This document shows, piece by piece, positions 47,090-57,387 of a DNA stretch of 64,000 bases. The DNA is from Ochrobactrum teleogrylli (GTDB taxonomy: Bacteria > Pseudomonadota > Alphaproteobacteria > Rhizobiales > Rhizobiaceae). Both the position numbers and the translations under genes were made by a program. The notes below the pieces were generated by a model. The model searched no databases, had not been told where the DNA came from, and was given only the letters and a program-made list of their open reading frames with translations. The stretch's first letter is position 1. The number at the start of each line of letters is the position of its first letter. The DNA lies in the NCBI RefSeq assembly GCF_006376685.1, contig NZ_VEWL01000006.1, positions 62,001 through 126,000 on the forward strand. Direction: 5' to 3'.

Positions 47090-47932
47090 CTAACGAGGTT
47101 TATAATGACGGCGCAACCATGAGCAGAGCCCTTCAACCCCCGGAAAAAGCAAACGTTCATTAATATTCGATTGATCAAGTTTGTCACGCACCTCCCATTT
47201 TAAATCTTTCGGAATAATAATCATTCTAGACCTAACAACCTTCGGAATATCACCACTAAGCAACCAGTCCGTCATCTTCATTGTGTCATCGCTCAAAGCT
47301 GAAAAATATGCGAACTGATTCGTTATTCTTCCATCAATTGACGGAGGCTCGAAGAATATTGCCAACGGCGTTTTACTAATGGGAGTATTAACTGTTTGTT
47401 CTGCAAATTTTTCGAGCGTTGGAAATGCATTTGCTAATGATTCAAATGTGAAAACGCTGCTTCCTGTTTCTCGCAGAAATTTTTTATGCTCATCCTTCAA
47501 CAACGAATGAACATCTTTGAAATTAGCTTTCCAAATCACACCATCATCATCATAATTTTCTAGACTTGAGGTTGCAAAATGCAGCGCAACCTGTGGAGAA
47601 TAAGACCAGTCCAGTAAACGTGTTGGTAACCCATAATGCTGGCCGATGCTGAGCGTTCGCCACGGGTTGCCATCCAATCGAATTACTTCACCAGCGTACT
47701 TCTCGAACTGTTTGACGATATTAAGCTCCATACCGTCATAAGGTTTACCTAGACGGGATAGACTTGTGACGGCTTCCCAATTGGAGGACGACATCCCACG
47801 ATAAGCGTAGGTTGATCTGTGCCTTTGGATACCAACATCAAAAGTATCTTCATGGAGCAAATCCATTAAATGAGACCAATTTTTTGCCGTCACTCTTTCG
47901 TGTTTTTCTTTCGATCCATCAGTAAGAAGCAT
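47090..47932 (-). CDS. FRG-domain protein in tRNA-linked islet
   Basis: This 280-residue protein contains an FRG domain. The Y-x-[YF]-R-G motif (YAYRG, 42-46) and the hallmark GQHYGLPTRLLDWS (97-110), followed by SPQVALHFA, are clear. FRG proteins are poorly understood; they occur often in accessory and defence-type islands. The gene is AT-rich, lies 3' of tRNA-Leu(UAA) and is alone, so it is probably horizontally acquired. Confidence 0.85.
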   Translation of the reverse strand: MLLTDGSKEKHERVTAKNWSHLMDLLHEDTFDVGIQRHRSTYAYRGMSSSNWEAVTSLSRLGKPYDGMELNIVKQFEKYAGEVIRLDGNPWRTLSIGQHYGLPTRLLDWSYSPQVALHFATSSLENYDDDGVIWKANFKDVHSLLKDEHKKFLRETGSSVFTFESLANAFPTLEKFAEQTVNTPISKTPLAIFFEPPSIDGRITNQFAYFSALSDDTMKMTDWLLSGDIPKVVRSRMIIIPKDLKWEVRDKLDQSNINERLLFPGVEGLCSWLRRHYKPR

Positions 47933-48241
47933 TTATACCCACTATATTATTATATACTAAAATTAGTATCGCAAATATTCCTATAATATTTGTTAAAATT
48001 CCAAATCCATGATTGCCACTCATAAAAATTGATATTGTTTTAATTATATTGATAAATATAAAATATTAAACTCATTTATGAAATAATATATTGATAAATA
48101 TATTAAAAAAATTCGTATTTTAAAATAATAAAATAGAAATAATGAAGTAAAAAACTCCATAGATACCCCAAAAAAAATTAATCTTTTTCATTTACATATG
48201 TTAATTACGGCATTGTGCTATTTGCCGTTCTTTTCATGCGC
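47933..48241. other. Extremely AT-rich intergenic region upstream of the FRG gene
   Basis: This contains long A/T runs with very little G or C, far from the GC-rich core around it. It carries the FRG gene promoter region. No gene is seen. Such composition suits foreign DNA bound by xenogeneic silencers. Confidence 0.65.
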
Positions 48242-48273
48242 AAAAGCCGCCGTGTTTTCCCGGCGGCTTTTGT
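48242..48273. terminator. Terminator after wrbA
   Basis: AAAAGCCGCCG/CGGCGGCTTTT stem with a 9-base loop. It restores the GC-rich core composition and ends the wrbA transcript on the minus strand. Confidence 0.7.
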
Positions 48274-48287
48274 TTTACTCAGATATC

Positions 48288-48887
48288 TCAGCCGTGCAGC
48301 TTGGCGGTGATTTCTGCAACACGCTTGCCCTGAAAACGCGCGCCTTCCAGTTCCTGTTCGGATGGTTGGCGCGAGCCGTCGCCGTCCGCCGTCGTCGTCA
48401 TGCCATAGGGCGCCCCGCCGCGCACGACATCATTGCCCATCTGCCCCTGATAGGCATAGGAAAGCGGCACGATGATCATGCCATGATGCTGCAACTGCCA
48501 CTGCGCCGAAATCAGCGCGAGTTCCGCGCCGCCATGTTGCGTCGCCGTTGAAACCATCACCGAGCCAACCTTGTTGAGCAGCGCGCCCTTTGCCCACAGA
48601 CCACCGGTCTGATCGAGAAAATTCTTCATCTGCGAGGCCATCATGCCATAGCGGGTCGCCGTGCCCAATATAATGGCGTCATATTCGACCAGATCGTTCG
48701 GCGATGCGATGGGTGCGTCCTGATCGACCTTGTAATGCGAGGCCTTGGCGACTTCGAGCGGCACCAGTTCGGGCACCCGTTTGATCGTGACCTCTGCGCC
48801 GCCTTCGCGCGCACCTTCTGCCGCAGCCTTGGCCATCTGCTCCATATGTCCATAGGACGAATAGTACAGCACCAGAACCTTTACCAT
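48288..48887 (-). CDS. wrbA: NAD(P)H:quinone oxidoreductase WrbA
   Basis: WrbA is an FMN-dependent two-electron quinone reductase that limits oxidative stress. The 199-residue flavodoxin-like protein has the phosphate loop [12 protein letters not shown], the [24 protein letters not shown] segment, and STATQHGG. It stands alone. Confidence 0.95.
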   Translation of the reverse strand: MVKVLVLYYSSYGHMEQMAKAAAEGAREGGAEVTIKRVPELVPLEVAKASHYKVDQDAPIASPNDLVEYDAIILGTATRYGMMASQMKNFLDQTGGLWAKGALLNKVGSVMVSTATQHGGAELALISAQWQLQHHGMIIVPLSYAYQGQMGNDVVRGGAPYGMTTTADGDGSRQPSEQELEGARFQGKRVAEITAKLHG

Positions 48888-49061
48888 CTGACGTCTCCGT
48901 TTTCGATTTTACGGAACCCCTTTTCCGCATTCACTCAACTAGAGAGCATTTTCATTTTGGAAAGATGGACCAAGGGAGGAACATTTTGCCTTTTGCGAAA
49001 ACCGGTTGCGGCTGGGTGCGGCTGAGGCTTAACTGTCGCCAGATTGAAATGGAGTCTGGGT

Positions 49062-49820
49062 ATGACCGACACTTCGCAGCAGGCCGTAAGGGCTGCAATG
49101 CTCGCCATTGGCGACGAACTTCTTTCCGGGCGCACCAAGGATAAGAATATCGGGCATCTCGCCGATCTGCTGACGGCTGCGGGCATTGACCTCAAGGAAG
49201 TGCGGATCGTGCCGGACGAGGAAGACGCCATCGTTGCCGCCCTCAATGCCCTGCGTGCGAACTATGATTATGTCTTTACGTCTGGCGGCATCGGCCCCAC
49301 CCATGACGACATCACCGCCGACGCTGTATCAAAAGCCTTTGGCGTGCCCTGCATCTATGATGAAAAAGCCATGAAGCTTCTCGGCGACAATTATGCGCGG
49401 CGCGGTCTGGAATTCACCGATTCCCGCAAGCGCATGGCCCGCATGCCAGAGGGTTCGGAACATATCGACAATCCGGTTTCTGCCGCACCGGGCTTTCATA
49501 TCGGCAATGTTTATGTGATGGCGGGCGTGCCGTCCGTGTTTCAGGCCATGCTCGACAATGTTCTCCCTACGCTGCGGACCGGGCGCAAGCTGTTGTCGCG
49601 CGCGGTGCATTGCCCGTTCGGCGAAGGCGTCATCGGCGCGCCACTGGCCGAAATCCAGAAGCAGAACCCTGATACGATCATCGGTTCCTATCCGAAATTC
49701 GAAGGCGGGCGCTTCAGCACCGAACTCGTGGTGCGCGGCAGCGATCCGCAAAAGATTGATGCGGCAGTTGTCGAAATTGAAGCCATGATTGCCGGGCTGG
49801 TGGCTTCTGGCGCAAGCTGA
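49062..49820 (+). CDS. CinA-like molybdopterin-binding domain protein
   Basis: This 252-residue protein contains a MoaB/Mog-like domain (about 10-175), with MLAIGDELLSGRTKDKN and FTSGGIGPTHDDITADA. It lacks the C-terminal deamidase domain of full CinA. The ATG at 49062 has GGAG upstream; a TTG at 49044 is less likely. Homologues are annotated as competence/damage-inducible protein A, and the true reaction is not known. Confidence 0.88.
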   Translation: MTDTSQQAVRAAMLAIGDELLSGRTKDKNIGHLADLLTAAGIDLKEVRIVPDEEDAIVAALNALRANYDYVFTSGGIGPTHDDITADAVSKAFGVPCIYDEKAMKLLGDNYARRGLEFTDSRKRMARMPEGSEHIDNPVSAAPGFHIGNVYVMAGVPSVFQAMLDNVLPTLRTGRKLLSRAVHCPFGEGVIGAPLAEIQKQNPDTIIGSYPKFEGGRFSTELVVRGSDPQKIDAAVVEIEAMIAGLVASGAS

Positions 49821-49906
49821 CAACTCTTTATGCCTTGCAACCTTTTGCCTACGCAACGCGTTGCTTTCTATGCTAAAATGGAAACACAGCTGGAAGGAGA
49901 TCGGTC

Positions 49907-50752
49907 ATGACCTACAAAACGGTGGTTGCCTATTCCCGGAGCGAGGCTGAACTGAAGCGGGTTCTGTCCGCCGTCGCGCTTTTAATGCGAAAAGTGCCCG
50001 ACCTTCATGTCATCGGCCTCTATTCCATCCCCTCTCCCATCGTCTATGCCGATCCCAACGGCTTTATCGATCCCGGCATGTTCGAGCTGCACGACAAGCA
50101 GCACAAGGAACTCTCCGAGCGGCTGAAACACGTCTTTGAAGAAGAAATGCGCCGTCAGGATGCGCATTTCGAATTTCGTATCACCCGCTCGGAAACCGGC
50201 ACCGCCGCTGATGGCGTGTTGACCTCCTGTCTCGGCGCGGAATTGCTGGTCGCGGGCCAGCCGGACCCCGATGATCCGGCTACCAATGACGAAACCGCCG
50301 ACACGATTGTCTTCAATGCAAGCTGCCCTGTGCTGCTCGTGCCCTACGCACCCGTCTTGCCGCAATTGTCGCTTGACCGGATCGTCGTTGCCTTCAACGG
50401 CAAAAGAGAGGCCGCGCGCGCCGCTTTCGATGCGCTGCCCTTGATGAAACAGGCTGGACGGACGGAAATCGTCTGGGTCGATCCGCCTGAAGCCGAGGGC
50501 GAGGACGAAGCGCTCGCCGGAACCGAATTGGCCGAATCCATCGCCCGCCATGGCATTGAAGTCAACGTGACGCCGCTCGCCTCGCATGGGCGCTATGCGC
50601 AGGATGCGCTGCGGGAGCACATCGTTGCGGAACGTGCCGATCTGCTCGTCATGGGCGCCTATAGCCATTCGCGCCTGCGCGAGCTTGTTTTCGGTGGAGT
50701 GACGCGATCCATGCTGAATGACCTCCCCGTCCTGACACTGTTTTCTCGGTGA
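49907..50752 (+). CDS. Two-domain universal stress protein
   Basis: This 281-residue protein has two UspA-like halves. The first is degenerate (residues 1-147). The second (about 155-281) ends with the ATP-type loop MGAYSHSRLRELVFGGVTRSML, matching G-x2-G-x9-G-[ST]. It may bind nucleotides in stress. It has an AAGGAGATCGGTC ribosome-binding site. Confidence 0.9.
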   Translation: MTYKTVVAYSRSEAELKRVLSAVALLMRKVPDLHVIGLYSIPSPIVYADPNGFIDPGMFELHDKQHKELSERLKHVFEEEMRRQDAHFEFRITRSETGTAADGVLTSCLGAELLVAGQPDPDDPATNDETADTIVFNASCPVLLVPYAPVLPQLSLDRIVVAFNGKREAARAAFDALPLMKQAGRTEIVWVDPPEAEGEDEALAGTELAESIARHGIEVNVTPLASHGRYAQDALREHIVAERADLLVMGAYSHSRLRELVFGGVTRSMLNDLPVLTLFSR

Positions 50753-51040
50753 CATGTCCGCTCATTCAGAGCGGGCAATTATCCCCAATTGGTGGCAATG
50801 AACGCCTTCAAGCCATAACAGACTTGCAAGATCGGTGTTTTTGCGGTTATCAGCACTACCCGGCGCTGACTGTGCCGGGTTGAAGAAACCTTTTCATCGT
50901 ATTGCAGCCCCTATTATGGTGGGCGCAGATGGCGAAAGCGAAGGTCTACACAGTTCAGCGCGCTTGACGGTGGTCATCGCGCATTTTTGGTTTAGCCAGT
51001 CTGTGGCCACAGCCCACGGACTGTTCCATGGAGCGTTTCG

Positions 51041-51538
51041 ATGTCCTTGCCCGATAAAGCCTTTCCCGTATCCTGGGATCAGTTCCACCGCGATGCCCGC
51101 GCGCTTGCCTGGCGCATTTCCGGCATGGGGCACGATTGGCGTGCGATCGTCGCCATTACGCGCGGCGGTCTGGTGCCTGCGGCCATTATCTGCCGTGAAC
51201 TTGGCATCCGCCTGATCGAAACCGTCTGCATTGCCTCCTATCACGACTACACGTCGCAGGGCGAAATGCAAATTCTGAAGGGTATCGGCGACCAGCTTCT
51301 GGAAAATGGCGGCGAAGGCGTGATCGTCGTCGACGACCTCACCGATACCGGCAAGACGGCCGCAATCGTGCGCGAGATGATGCCCAAGGCACATTTCGCA
51401 ACGGTTTATGCCAAGCCGAAAGGCCGTCCGCTGGTCGATACATTCGTGACCGAAGTATCGCAGGACACCTGGATCTATTTCCCGTGGGATATGGGCTACA
51501 CCTATCTGGAACCGATTGCAGGCGACAAGCGCGGATAG
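51041..51538 (+). CDS. gpt: Xanthine-guanine phosphoribosyltransferase
   Basis: This enzyme salvages xanthine and guanine with PRPP. The 165 residues have the PRPP motif [14 protein letters not shown] and [12 protein letters not shown] near the N-terminus. The length fits bacterial Gpt. A terminator follows about 130 bases downstream. Confidence 0.94.
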   Translation: MSLPDKAFPVSWDQFHRDARALAWRISGMGHDWRAIVAITRGGLVPAAIICRELGIRLIETVCIASYHDYTSQGEMQILKGIGDQLLENGGEGVIVVDDLTDTGKTAAIVREMMPKAHFATVYAKPKGRPLVDTFVTEVSQDTWIYFPWDMGYTYLEPIAGDKRG

Positions 51539-51550
51539 TCTTCGTTTAGC

Positions 51551-51650
51551 GCGCGCCCCGAAAAGGGTGAAACGGATTTCGGACATAAGGCGCGTTATGA
51601 CAAACTGTTAGAGTGCCGATCTGATCCAATCAGATTGAAACGCGCTCTAA
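51551..51650. repeat. Rhizobial-type composite palindromic repeat
   Basis: Two palindromic modules are adjacent. The first (51551-51594) starts GCGCG and ends GGCGCG around CCGAAAAG..TTTCGG. The second (51608-51650) pairs TTAGAG..GC with GCGCTCTAA around CGATCTGAT/ATCAGATTG. Both follow dispersed intergenic repeats known in Rhizobiales. Confidence 0.6.
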
Positions 51651-51668
51651 CGCCCGATAGTAAATTCT

Positions 51669-51698
51669 AAATGCCAGCCTTACCGGCTGGCATTTTTT
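51669..51698 (+). terminator. Terminator downstream of gpt
   Basis: AATGCCAGCC/GGCTGGCATT stem with a TTACC-type loop and TTTTTTATT. Confidence 0.8.
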
Positions 51699-52022
51699 AT
51701 TGTCCGTCACTGTTATCGCCCCAAGACCATTCAGAATGGAGGGATTTCTCAAAAAACCACGAAAGTTTTCAAGGACGTGCGAAAACGAAAAAAAGCGAAA
51801 ACAAAAAAATGATATTTTTGCCGTATTCACGTGCTATAGAAAGCACATGAAATGACGCTGATCACGCTCAGGTTCGGCGTTCGAAAACGATACGCCTCTC
51901 CTGTATTTTAATAGTGGCTTTTAAATAAAGGGCTTTTTTCCCCTTTGTAAGAACTGTTGCGTATTTGATCAGTTGTTATTTTGGCGAATCGTTCCATTTT
52001 AAGGAAAAGAGGGAAACCAGCA
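51699..52022. other. Intergenic region before the Nudix gene
   Basis: An A-rich stretch (51770-51815) is followed by a region ending in GAGGGAAACC, the ribosome-binding site of the Nudix gene. No gene is seen. Confidence 0.45.
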
Positions 52023-52511
52023 GTGAAGACGGCAGCCAAACAACTTATCGCAACGGAAAAGCGTATTCTTACGCCTTCTGGCCGTTTGCAGCAGGTTGCA
52101 GCCCTTGTCTACCGCCGCGAAATGGATACCCTTCAGGTTCTCGTTATCACAAGCCGTGGCACGGGCCGCTGGATCATCCCCAAAGGTTGGCCGCAAGTCG
52201 GTCGCACGCTTGCGGAAACAGCCTTGCGCGAAGCCTTCGAAGAAGCAGGCATACGCGGCGATGTCTCCCCGGAACCCATTGGCAGCTATAATTACTGCAA
52301 GATGGATATGCCGCCAGAGCGGATCAACCAGTTTTCGGTGGCCGTTTACGCCGTCCGTTTCACCGGCCAGGAAAAAAGCTGGCCAGAACGGGATCAGCGC
52401 ATCTGCGAATGGGTTTGCCCGGATGAAGCTGCCCGGCGCGTCGAAGAGACAGAGTTGAAGCAGATTCTTCTCCGTTTCGGTGATTCGGGTATGGTCGTCG
52501 CCGCCGAATAG
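52023..52511 (+). CDS. Nudix hydrolase of the diphosphoinositol-polyphosphatase-like group
   Basis: The GTG at 52023 gives 162 residues, with GAGG ten bases upstream; a TTG at 51981 would add 14. The Nudix box is GWPQVGRTLAETA followed by LREAFEEAGI. The REUxEExGU core is intact, but the first Glu of GX5E is Arg, as in the KGWP-type alphaproteobacterial subgroup. It may hydrolyse a nucleoside polyphosphate or a diphosphoinositol-like phosphate. The substrate is unknown. Confidence 0.88.
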   Translation: MKTAAKQLIATEKRILTPSGRLQQVAALVYRREMDTLQVLVITSRGTGRWIIPKGWPQVGRTLAETALREAFEEAGIRGDVSPEPIGSYNYCKMDMPPERINQFSVAVYAVRFTGQEKSWPERDQRICEWVCPDEAARRVEETELKQILLRFGDSGMVVAAE

Positions 52512-52858
52512 CAGCGTCGTTTCCCCCTCAACGCTTTTTATCCATCGTCATTCGGCTTTGATGCGGCGTTTCCTGCGGCTATTCCAGCCATAGAGCCGTA
52601 TGATCCCCGTGGGCATCACGCTGACGGTGAAAATCGCGAGCGTCCAACGGCGGCATTTTTCGGCAATTGCAGCGTGAATGGCGGGGCCGGAAGAGGCATT
52701 TTGCTCAAAGCTTGCATTAGCAAGCGGCTTGATCCTGCTGATTTTGCAAAATAATTGCCCTCCATATTTGGTTAAAAAGAGGTAAAAGCGTTTTAGCCGG
52801 CTTCGTTCACAAAAGCTTCTCTTCTCCCCGTTATCCACATTCGCCCCCAGCGACTGAC

Positions 52859-52874
52859 GCACAATATCTAGCGT
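52859..52874. promoter_or_regulatory. Candidate NrdR box 1
   Basis: GCACAATATCTAGCGT matches about 13 of 16 positions of the NrdR consensus (ACAC-W-ATAT-A-T-W-GTGT as I recall it), including the central core. It lies 535 bases before nrdJ. NrdR represses ribonucleotide reductase genes. Confidence 0.4.
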
Positions 52875-53116
52875 TAGACGCCTTACAACAAACCAATGCT
52901 TGACGCTCGCAGCCGAGTCGTTTTTTATGAACTTATCGTTGCGTAAGTGGCGTGGCCGGGCGTCTGAATAGCCGGTCTTTCTTTCAGGTTAGTCAAGTTC
53001 TGGAACGGGCGTTGCGCTTATTCAGCGTAGTTGTCGCTCCGGGCTTCGTCGTGCCCGAATTCCGGGTCGGACCGCCTTTGGAGAAGCAGATGCAGCCACA
53101 TGACGAAAGAGCGTTA

Positions 53117-53132
53117 ACACTAGATTTAGTAT
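53117..53132. promoter_or_regulatory. Candidate NrdR box 2
   Basis: ACACTAGATTTAGTAT is a nearly symmetric site (ACTA/TAGT) matching about 13 of 16 NrdR consensus positions. The two boxes are 258 bases apart, wider than the usual tandem pair, which lowers confidence. Confidence 0.4.
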
Positions 53133-53408
53133 TTGCGCTCATGCTTCTTACAAGATAGAGTATTTTTCGATCTGCTGATTTGTTGGTTTGCAATGCCCTG
53201 ACGAGGATGGTTTCGACTGCCTTGGGGTGTTTTGTTGCGAGCCGGATACGGCAGAAGCAGGATTTTGGGGCCCCGGATATCTGCCGGTGTCCTCACCAAG
53301 AAGCCCTTCCCCGCAGTTGGGCTTTCGAAACAGAGACGCGGTACAGACAGCACGTGGCAGGCCATGGTGGAAACTCACCCTTGGGGCTACTATATATAGA
53401 ACGTTTGG

Positions 53409-56400
53409 ATGGAAAAGATGAAGATCGAACGCCGTTTCACGAAAGAGAATCAGTCGGCCTATGCGGACATCGCGTTTCGGACTGCGACCAGCGAGATCAA
53501 GAATCCCGATGGATCCATCGTATTCCGCCTGGAAAACATCAATGTACCGGCTCAGTTCAGTCAGGTTGCGGCCGATATTCTTGCGCAGAAATATTTCCGC
53601 AAGGCTGGCGTGCCTGCCCATCTGAAGAAAGTCGAAGAAAACGACGTTCCGTCGTGGCTGTGGCGCTCGGTCGCCGATGAGGATGCGCTGGCGTCGCTGC
53701 CGCAGAACGAGCGTTATGGCTCCGAAATGGATGCCTGTCAGGTTTTCGACCGTCTCGCTGGCACCTGGACCTATTGGGGCTGGAAGGGCGGCTATTTCGG
53801 TTCGGAAGAAGACGCTCTCGCCTTCCGCGATGAGCTTGCCTATATGCTCGCCACACAACGCGTCGCGCCGAACAGCCCGCAATGGTTCAACACCGGCCTG
53901 CATTGGGCTTATGGCATTGACGGCCCCGGCCAGGGCCATTTCTATGTCGACTGGCAGACCGGCAAGCTGACCAAATCCAAGTCGTCCTATGAACACCCGC
54001 AGCCGCATGCCTGCTTCATCCAGTCCGTCGCTGACGATCTGGTCAATGAAGGCGGCATCATGGATCTGTGGGTGCGTGAAGCGCGCCTGTTCAAATACGG
54101 TTCCGGCACGGGTTCGAACTTCAGCCACCTGCGCGGCGAAGGCGAAAAGCTTTCCGGCGGCGGCAAGTCCTCCGGCCTGATGAGCTTTCTCAAGATTGGT
54201 GACCGCGCTGCCGGCGCCATCAAGTCGGGCGGTACGACGCGCCGCGCTGCAAAGATGGTCGTGGTCGACATCGACCATCCGGATATCGAGGAATATATCG
54301 ACTGGAAGGTGAAGGAAGAGCAGAAGGTTGCTTCGCTCGTCACCGGTTCCAAGATCGTCAAGCAGCATCTGGCTGCAATCATGAAAGCCTGCGTCAACTG
54401 CGAAGCAGATAATGACGATTGCTTCGACCCATCGAAGAACCCTGCCCTGAAGCGCGAAATTAAGGCCGCGAAGAAGAACCAGGTGCCGGAAAACTACGTC
54501 AAGCGCGTGATCCAGTTCGCGCGTCAGGGCTATACGGACATTCAGTTCAAGACCTATGACACGGACTGGGATTCGGAAGCTTATCTTACCGTTTCGGGCC
54601 AGAACTCGAACAATTCCGTCTCGCTGAAGGATGAATTCCTGCGCGCCGTCGAAAACGACAGCGACTGGAACCTGACCGCACGCAAGGACGGCAAGGTCAT
54701 GAAGACGCTCAAGGCGCGCGATCTTTGGGAAAAGATCGGTTATGCCGCATGGGCGTCCGCTGATCCGGGTCTGCACTACAACACCACCATGAACGACTGG
54801 CACACCTGCCCGGTCGCAGGTCCGATCCGCGCCTCCAATCCGTGCTCGGAATATATGTTCCTTGACGATACGGCCTGTAATCTGGCGTCGATCAACCTGC
54901 TCACCTATCGCAACAAGGACGGTTCGTTCGACATTGCAGCTTACGAGCATACGGCCCGCCTGTGGACCATCGTTCTCGAAATCTCGGTGATGATGGCGCA
55001 GTTCCCATCCAAGGAAATTGCCCGCCTCTCCTACGAATACCGCACGCTCGGCCTCGGCTATGCCAATATTGGCGGCCTGCTGATGACCTCCGGTATTCCT
55101 TATGACTCCGATGAAGGCCGCGCCATCTGCGGCGCGCTGACCGCGATCATGACCGGTATTGCCTATGCAACCTCCGCTGAAATGGCGAAGGAACTGGGCA
55201 CCTTCCCAAGCTACGAGCCGAATGCGGAACATATGCTGCGCGTCATCCGCAACCATCGTCTGGCCGCTCATGGCAAGACGGAAGGTTATGAAGGCCTCGC
55301 CGTCAACCCGGTGGCGCTGATTGCCGAAGACTGCCCGGATCAGGATCTGATCACCCATGCTCGCGCGGCCTGGGACAAGGCGCTGGAACTTGGCGAAAAG
55401 CATGGCTACCGCAACGCCCAGTCCACCGTTATCGCGCCAACAGGCACGATCGGCCTCGTCATGGACTGCGACACGACCGGCATCGAGCCTGACTTTGCAC
55501 TGGTGAAGTTCAAGAAGCTGGCCGGTGGCGGCTACTTCAAGATCATCAACCGCGCCGTGCCGGAAGCACTCCGCACGCTCGGTTATTCGGAAAGCCAGAT
55601 CGCCGAAATCGAAGCCTATGCTGTCGGTCACGGCAACATCAATCAGGCACCGGGCGTCAATCCTTCGTCGCTGCGCGGCAAAGGCTTCACCGATGAGAAG
55701 ATCGAAGCCCTGAATGCTGCGCTCAAGAGCGCCTTCGACATCAAGTTCGCTTTCAACAAGTGGACGCTGGGCGAAGATTTCTGCAAGGATGTGCTGAAAC
55801 TCACCGATGAACAGCTGAACGATTTCTCGTTCGAGATGCTGCCAGCCCTCGGTTTCTCCAAGAAGGACATCGAAGCCGCCAACATTCACGTTTGCGGTGC
55901 AATGACCCTCGAAGGCGCACCGTTCCTCAAGGAAGAGCATTACGCGGTGTTCGATTGCGCCAATCCATGCGGCAAGATCGGCAAGCGTTACCTGTCGGTG
56001 GATAGCCACATCCGCATGATGGCTGCCGCGCAGCCGTTCATTTCGGGCGCGATCTCCAAAACGATCAACATGCCGAATGATGCGACCGTCGAAGACTGCA
56101 AGAACGCTTACATGCTGTCCTGGAAGCTGGCTCTGAAGGCCAATGCGCTTTACCGCGATGGTTCCAAGCTCTCGCAGCCGCTCAACGCAGCGCTGATCTC
56201 GGATGATGAAGACGAAGATGATGCAGTCGAAGCGCTGATCGAAGCACCGGCAGCCGCTCGTGCCGTTCAGGTGACGGAGCGTATCGTCGAGAAGGTGATC
56301 GAGAAGATCGTGCATGAGCGCGAAAAGCTTCCGAACCGTCGTCAGGGCTATACCCAGAAGGCCGTCGTCGGCGGACACAAGGTCTATCTGCGCACCGGCG

Positions 56401-57203
56401 AGTTCGGTGACGGGCGCCTCGGCGAAATCTTCATCGATATGCACAAGGAAGGCGCTGCTTTCCGTGCGATGATGAACAACTTCGCCATCGCCGTGTCGCT
56501 CGGCCTGCAATATGGCGTGCCGCTGGAAGAATATGTGGAGGCATTCACCTTCACCAAGTTCGAACCGGCTGGCATCGTCATCGGCAATGACGCGATCAAG
56601 ACCGCAACGTCGATCATCGACTATGTGTTCCGCGAACTGGCCGTGTCCTATCTGGGCCGCAACGATCTCGCCCATGTTGACACGAGCGATTTCTCGAACA
56701 CAGCGCTTGGCAAGGGCATCAAGGAAGGCAAGACCAATCTGGTCTCGACCGGCTGGACGCGCGGCTACAAGCCGACCCTGGTGACCAACACGGCACCGGG
56801 CGGCAGCGAAGCCAAGGGTTCGGCTGCATCGGCGCCGCAGGCTTCGAATGTCACGACCTTGAAGTCGAGTGCTACCCCGGCTGGTCGCCCTGCGACCATC
56901 GGTCTGGTGACGGAAGGTGCAACGGCTTTCAAGCGTGAGTTCGAAGAACAGGCCGCTCCGGTACAGCAGCAGGAAACCTCGGCTGCAACGGAACTGTTCT
57001 CCGACAAGGCTGCTGCCGATGCTGCTTCGGCCCGCGCTGAAAGCGCCAACTCGGCAAAGAAGCTCGAAGCGGACCGCCGCATCAAGTCGATGATGCAGGG
57101 TTACACCGGCGACAGCTGCACGGAGTGCCAGAACTTCACCATGGTGCGTAACGGCACCTGCCTGAAGTGCGACACCTGCGGCGCGACAAGCGGCTGCAGC
57201 TGA
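53409..57203 (+). CDS. nrdJ: Adenosylcobalamin-dependent ribonucleotide reductase (class II)
   Basis: NrdJ reduces ribonucleotides to deoxyribonucleotides using an adenosylcobalamin radical, with or without oxygen. The frame encodes 1264 residues; a start at 53418 (MKIERRF, with GGA upstream) is more likely and gives 1261. The catalytic barrel is recognisable from [21 protein letters not shown] and [20 protein letters not shown]. The C-terminal tail ends with [18 protein letters not shown], a zinc-ribbon-like, redox-active cysteine cluster. No nrdAB genes are in the window. Confidence 0.96.
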   Translation: MEKMKIERRFTKENQSAYADIAFRTATSEIKNPDGSIVFRLENINVPAQFSQVAADILAQKYFRKAGVPAHLKKVEENDVPSWLWRSVADEDALASLPQNERYGSEMDACQVFDRLAGTWTYWGWKGGYFGSEEDALAFRDELAYMLATQRVAPNSPQWFNTGLHWAYGIDGPGQGHFYVDWQTGKLTKSKSSYEHPQPHACFIQSVADDLVNEGGIMDLWVREARLFKYGSGTGSNFSHLRGEGEKLSGGGKSSGLMSFLKIGDRAAGAIKSGGTTRRAAKMVVVDIDHPDIEEYIDWKVKEEQKVASLVTGSKIVKQHLAAIMKACVNCEADNDDCFDPSKNPALKREIKAAKKNQVPENYVKRVIQFARQGYTDIQFKTYDTDWDSEAYLTVSGQNSNNSVSLKDEFLRAVENDSDWNLTARKDGKVMKTLKARDLWEKIGYAAWASADPGLHYNTTMNDWHTCPVAGPIRASNPCSEYMFLDDTACNLASINLLTYRNKDGSFDIAAYEHTARLWTIVLEISVMMAQFPSKEIARLSYEYRTLGLGYANIGGLLMTSGIPYDSDEGRAICGALTAIMTGIAYATSAEMAKELGTFPSYEPNAEHMLRVIRNHRLAAHGKTEGYEGLAVNPVALIAEDCPDQDLITHARAAWDKALELGEKHGYRNAQSTVIAPTGTIGLVMDCDTTGIEPDFALVKFKKLAGGGYFKIINRAVPEALRTLGYSESQIAEIEAYAVGHGNINQAPGVNPSSLRGKGFTDEKIEALNAALKSAFDIKFAFNKWTLGEDFCKDVLKLTDEQLNDFSFEMLPALGFSKKDIEAANIHVCGAMTLEGAPFLKEEHYAVFDCANPCGKIGKRYLSVDSHIRMMAAAQPFISGAISKTINMPNDATVEDCKNAYMLSWKLALKANALYRDGSKLSQPLNAALISDDEDEDDAVEALIEAPAAARAVQVTERIVEKVIEKIVHEREKLPNRRQGYTQKAVVGGHKVYLRTGEFGDGRLGEIFIDMHKEGAAFRAMMNNFAIAVSLGLQYGVPLEEYVEAFTFTKFEPAGIVIGNDAIKTATSIIDYVFRELAVSYLGRNDLAHVDTSDFSNTALGKGIKEGKTNLVSTGWTRGYKPTLVTNTAPGGSEAKGSAASAPQASNVTTLKSSATPAGRPATIGLVTEGATAFKREFEEQAAPVQQQETSAATELFSDKAAADAASARAESANSAKKLEADRRIKSMMQGYTGDSCTECQNFTMVRNGTCLKCDTCGATSGCS

Positions 57204-57244
57204 TCGAATGACGGCGAGAAACCGCGAGCATTTTTATTGAGATA

Positions 57245-57274
57245 AAAGAGCGCCCTTCCGGGCGCTCTTTCTAT
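57245..57274 (+). terminator. Terminator after nrdJ
   Basis: AAAGAGCGCCC/GGGCGCTCTTT stem around TTCC, followed by CTATTT. Confidence 0.85.
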
Positions 57275-57387
57275 TTGTGATGAGCGAAAACAAGCCGTAC
57301 ATTCCGTTTCGAAAACAAATGATCTTCGATAATTTGTCGGCTCACTTCCAGGGTCGACCCATCCCAATCCAGTTCTGTGAGGACGCG

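Larger units (their letters stand above)
52512..53408. other. Long leader region upstream of nrdJ
   Basis: About 900 bases without a firm gene. A 104-codon minus-strand frame (52548-52862) ends in a basic tail (YGWNSRRKRRIKAE) after a hydrophobic stretch (WTLAIFTVSVMPTGII) and could be a small membrane protein, at low confidence. Two NrdR-like boxes lie at 52859 and 53117. Confidence 0.4.

Noticed and set aside
48938-49030. Third class of rhizobial repeat upstream of the CinA-like gene
   Set aside because: GAGCATTTTCATTTTGG and the following bases resemble a degraded repeat, but the closing arm is absent.
52548-52862. 104-codon minus-strand gene between Nudix gene and nrdJ
   Set aside because: Only the last 35 residues look protein-like; no ribosome-binding site or family support, so it is mentioned only within the leader region.
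53160-53408. Cobalamin riboswitch before nrdJ
   Set aside because: I looked for a B12 box and the conserved core and could not find them.
53148-56675. 1175-codon open frame antisense to nrdJ
   Set aside because: It mirrors the GC-rich codon bias of nrdJ, has no ribosome-binding site and encodes a low-complexity, family-less product.
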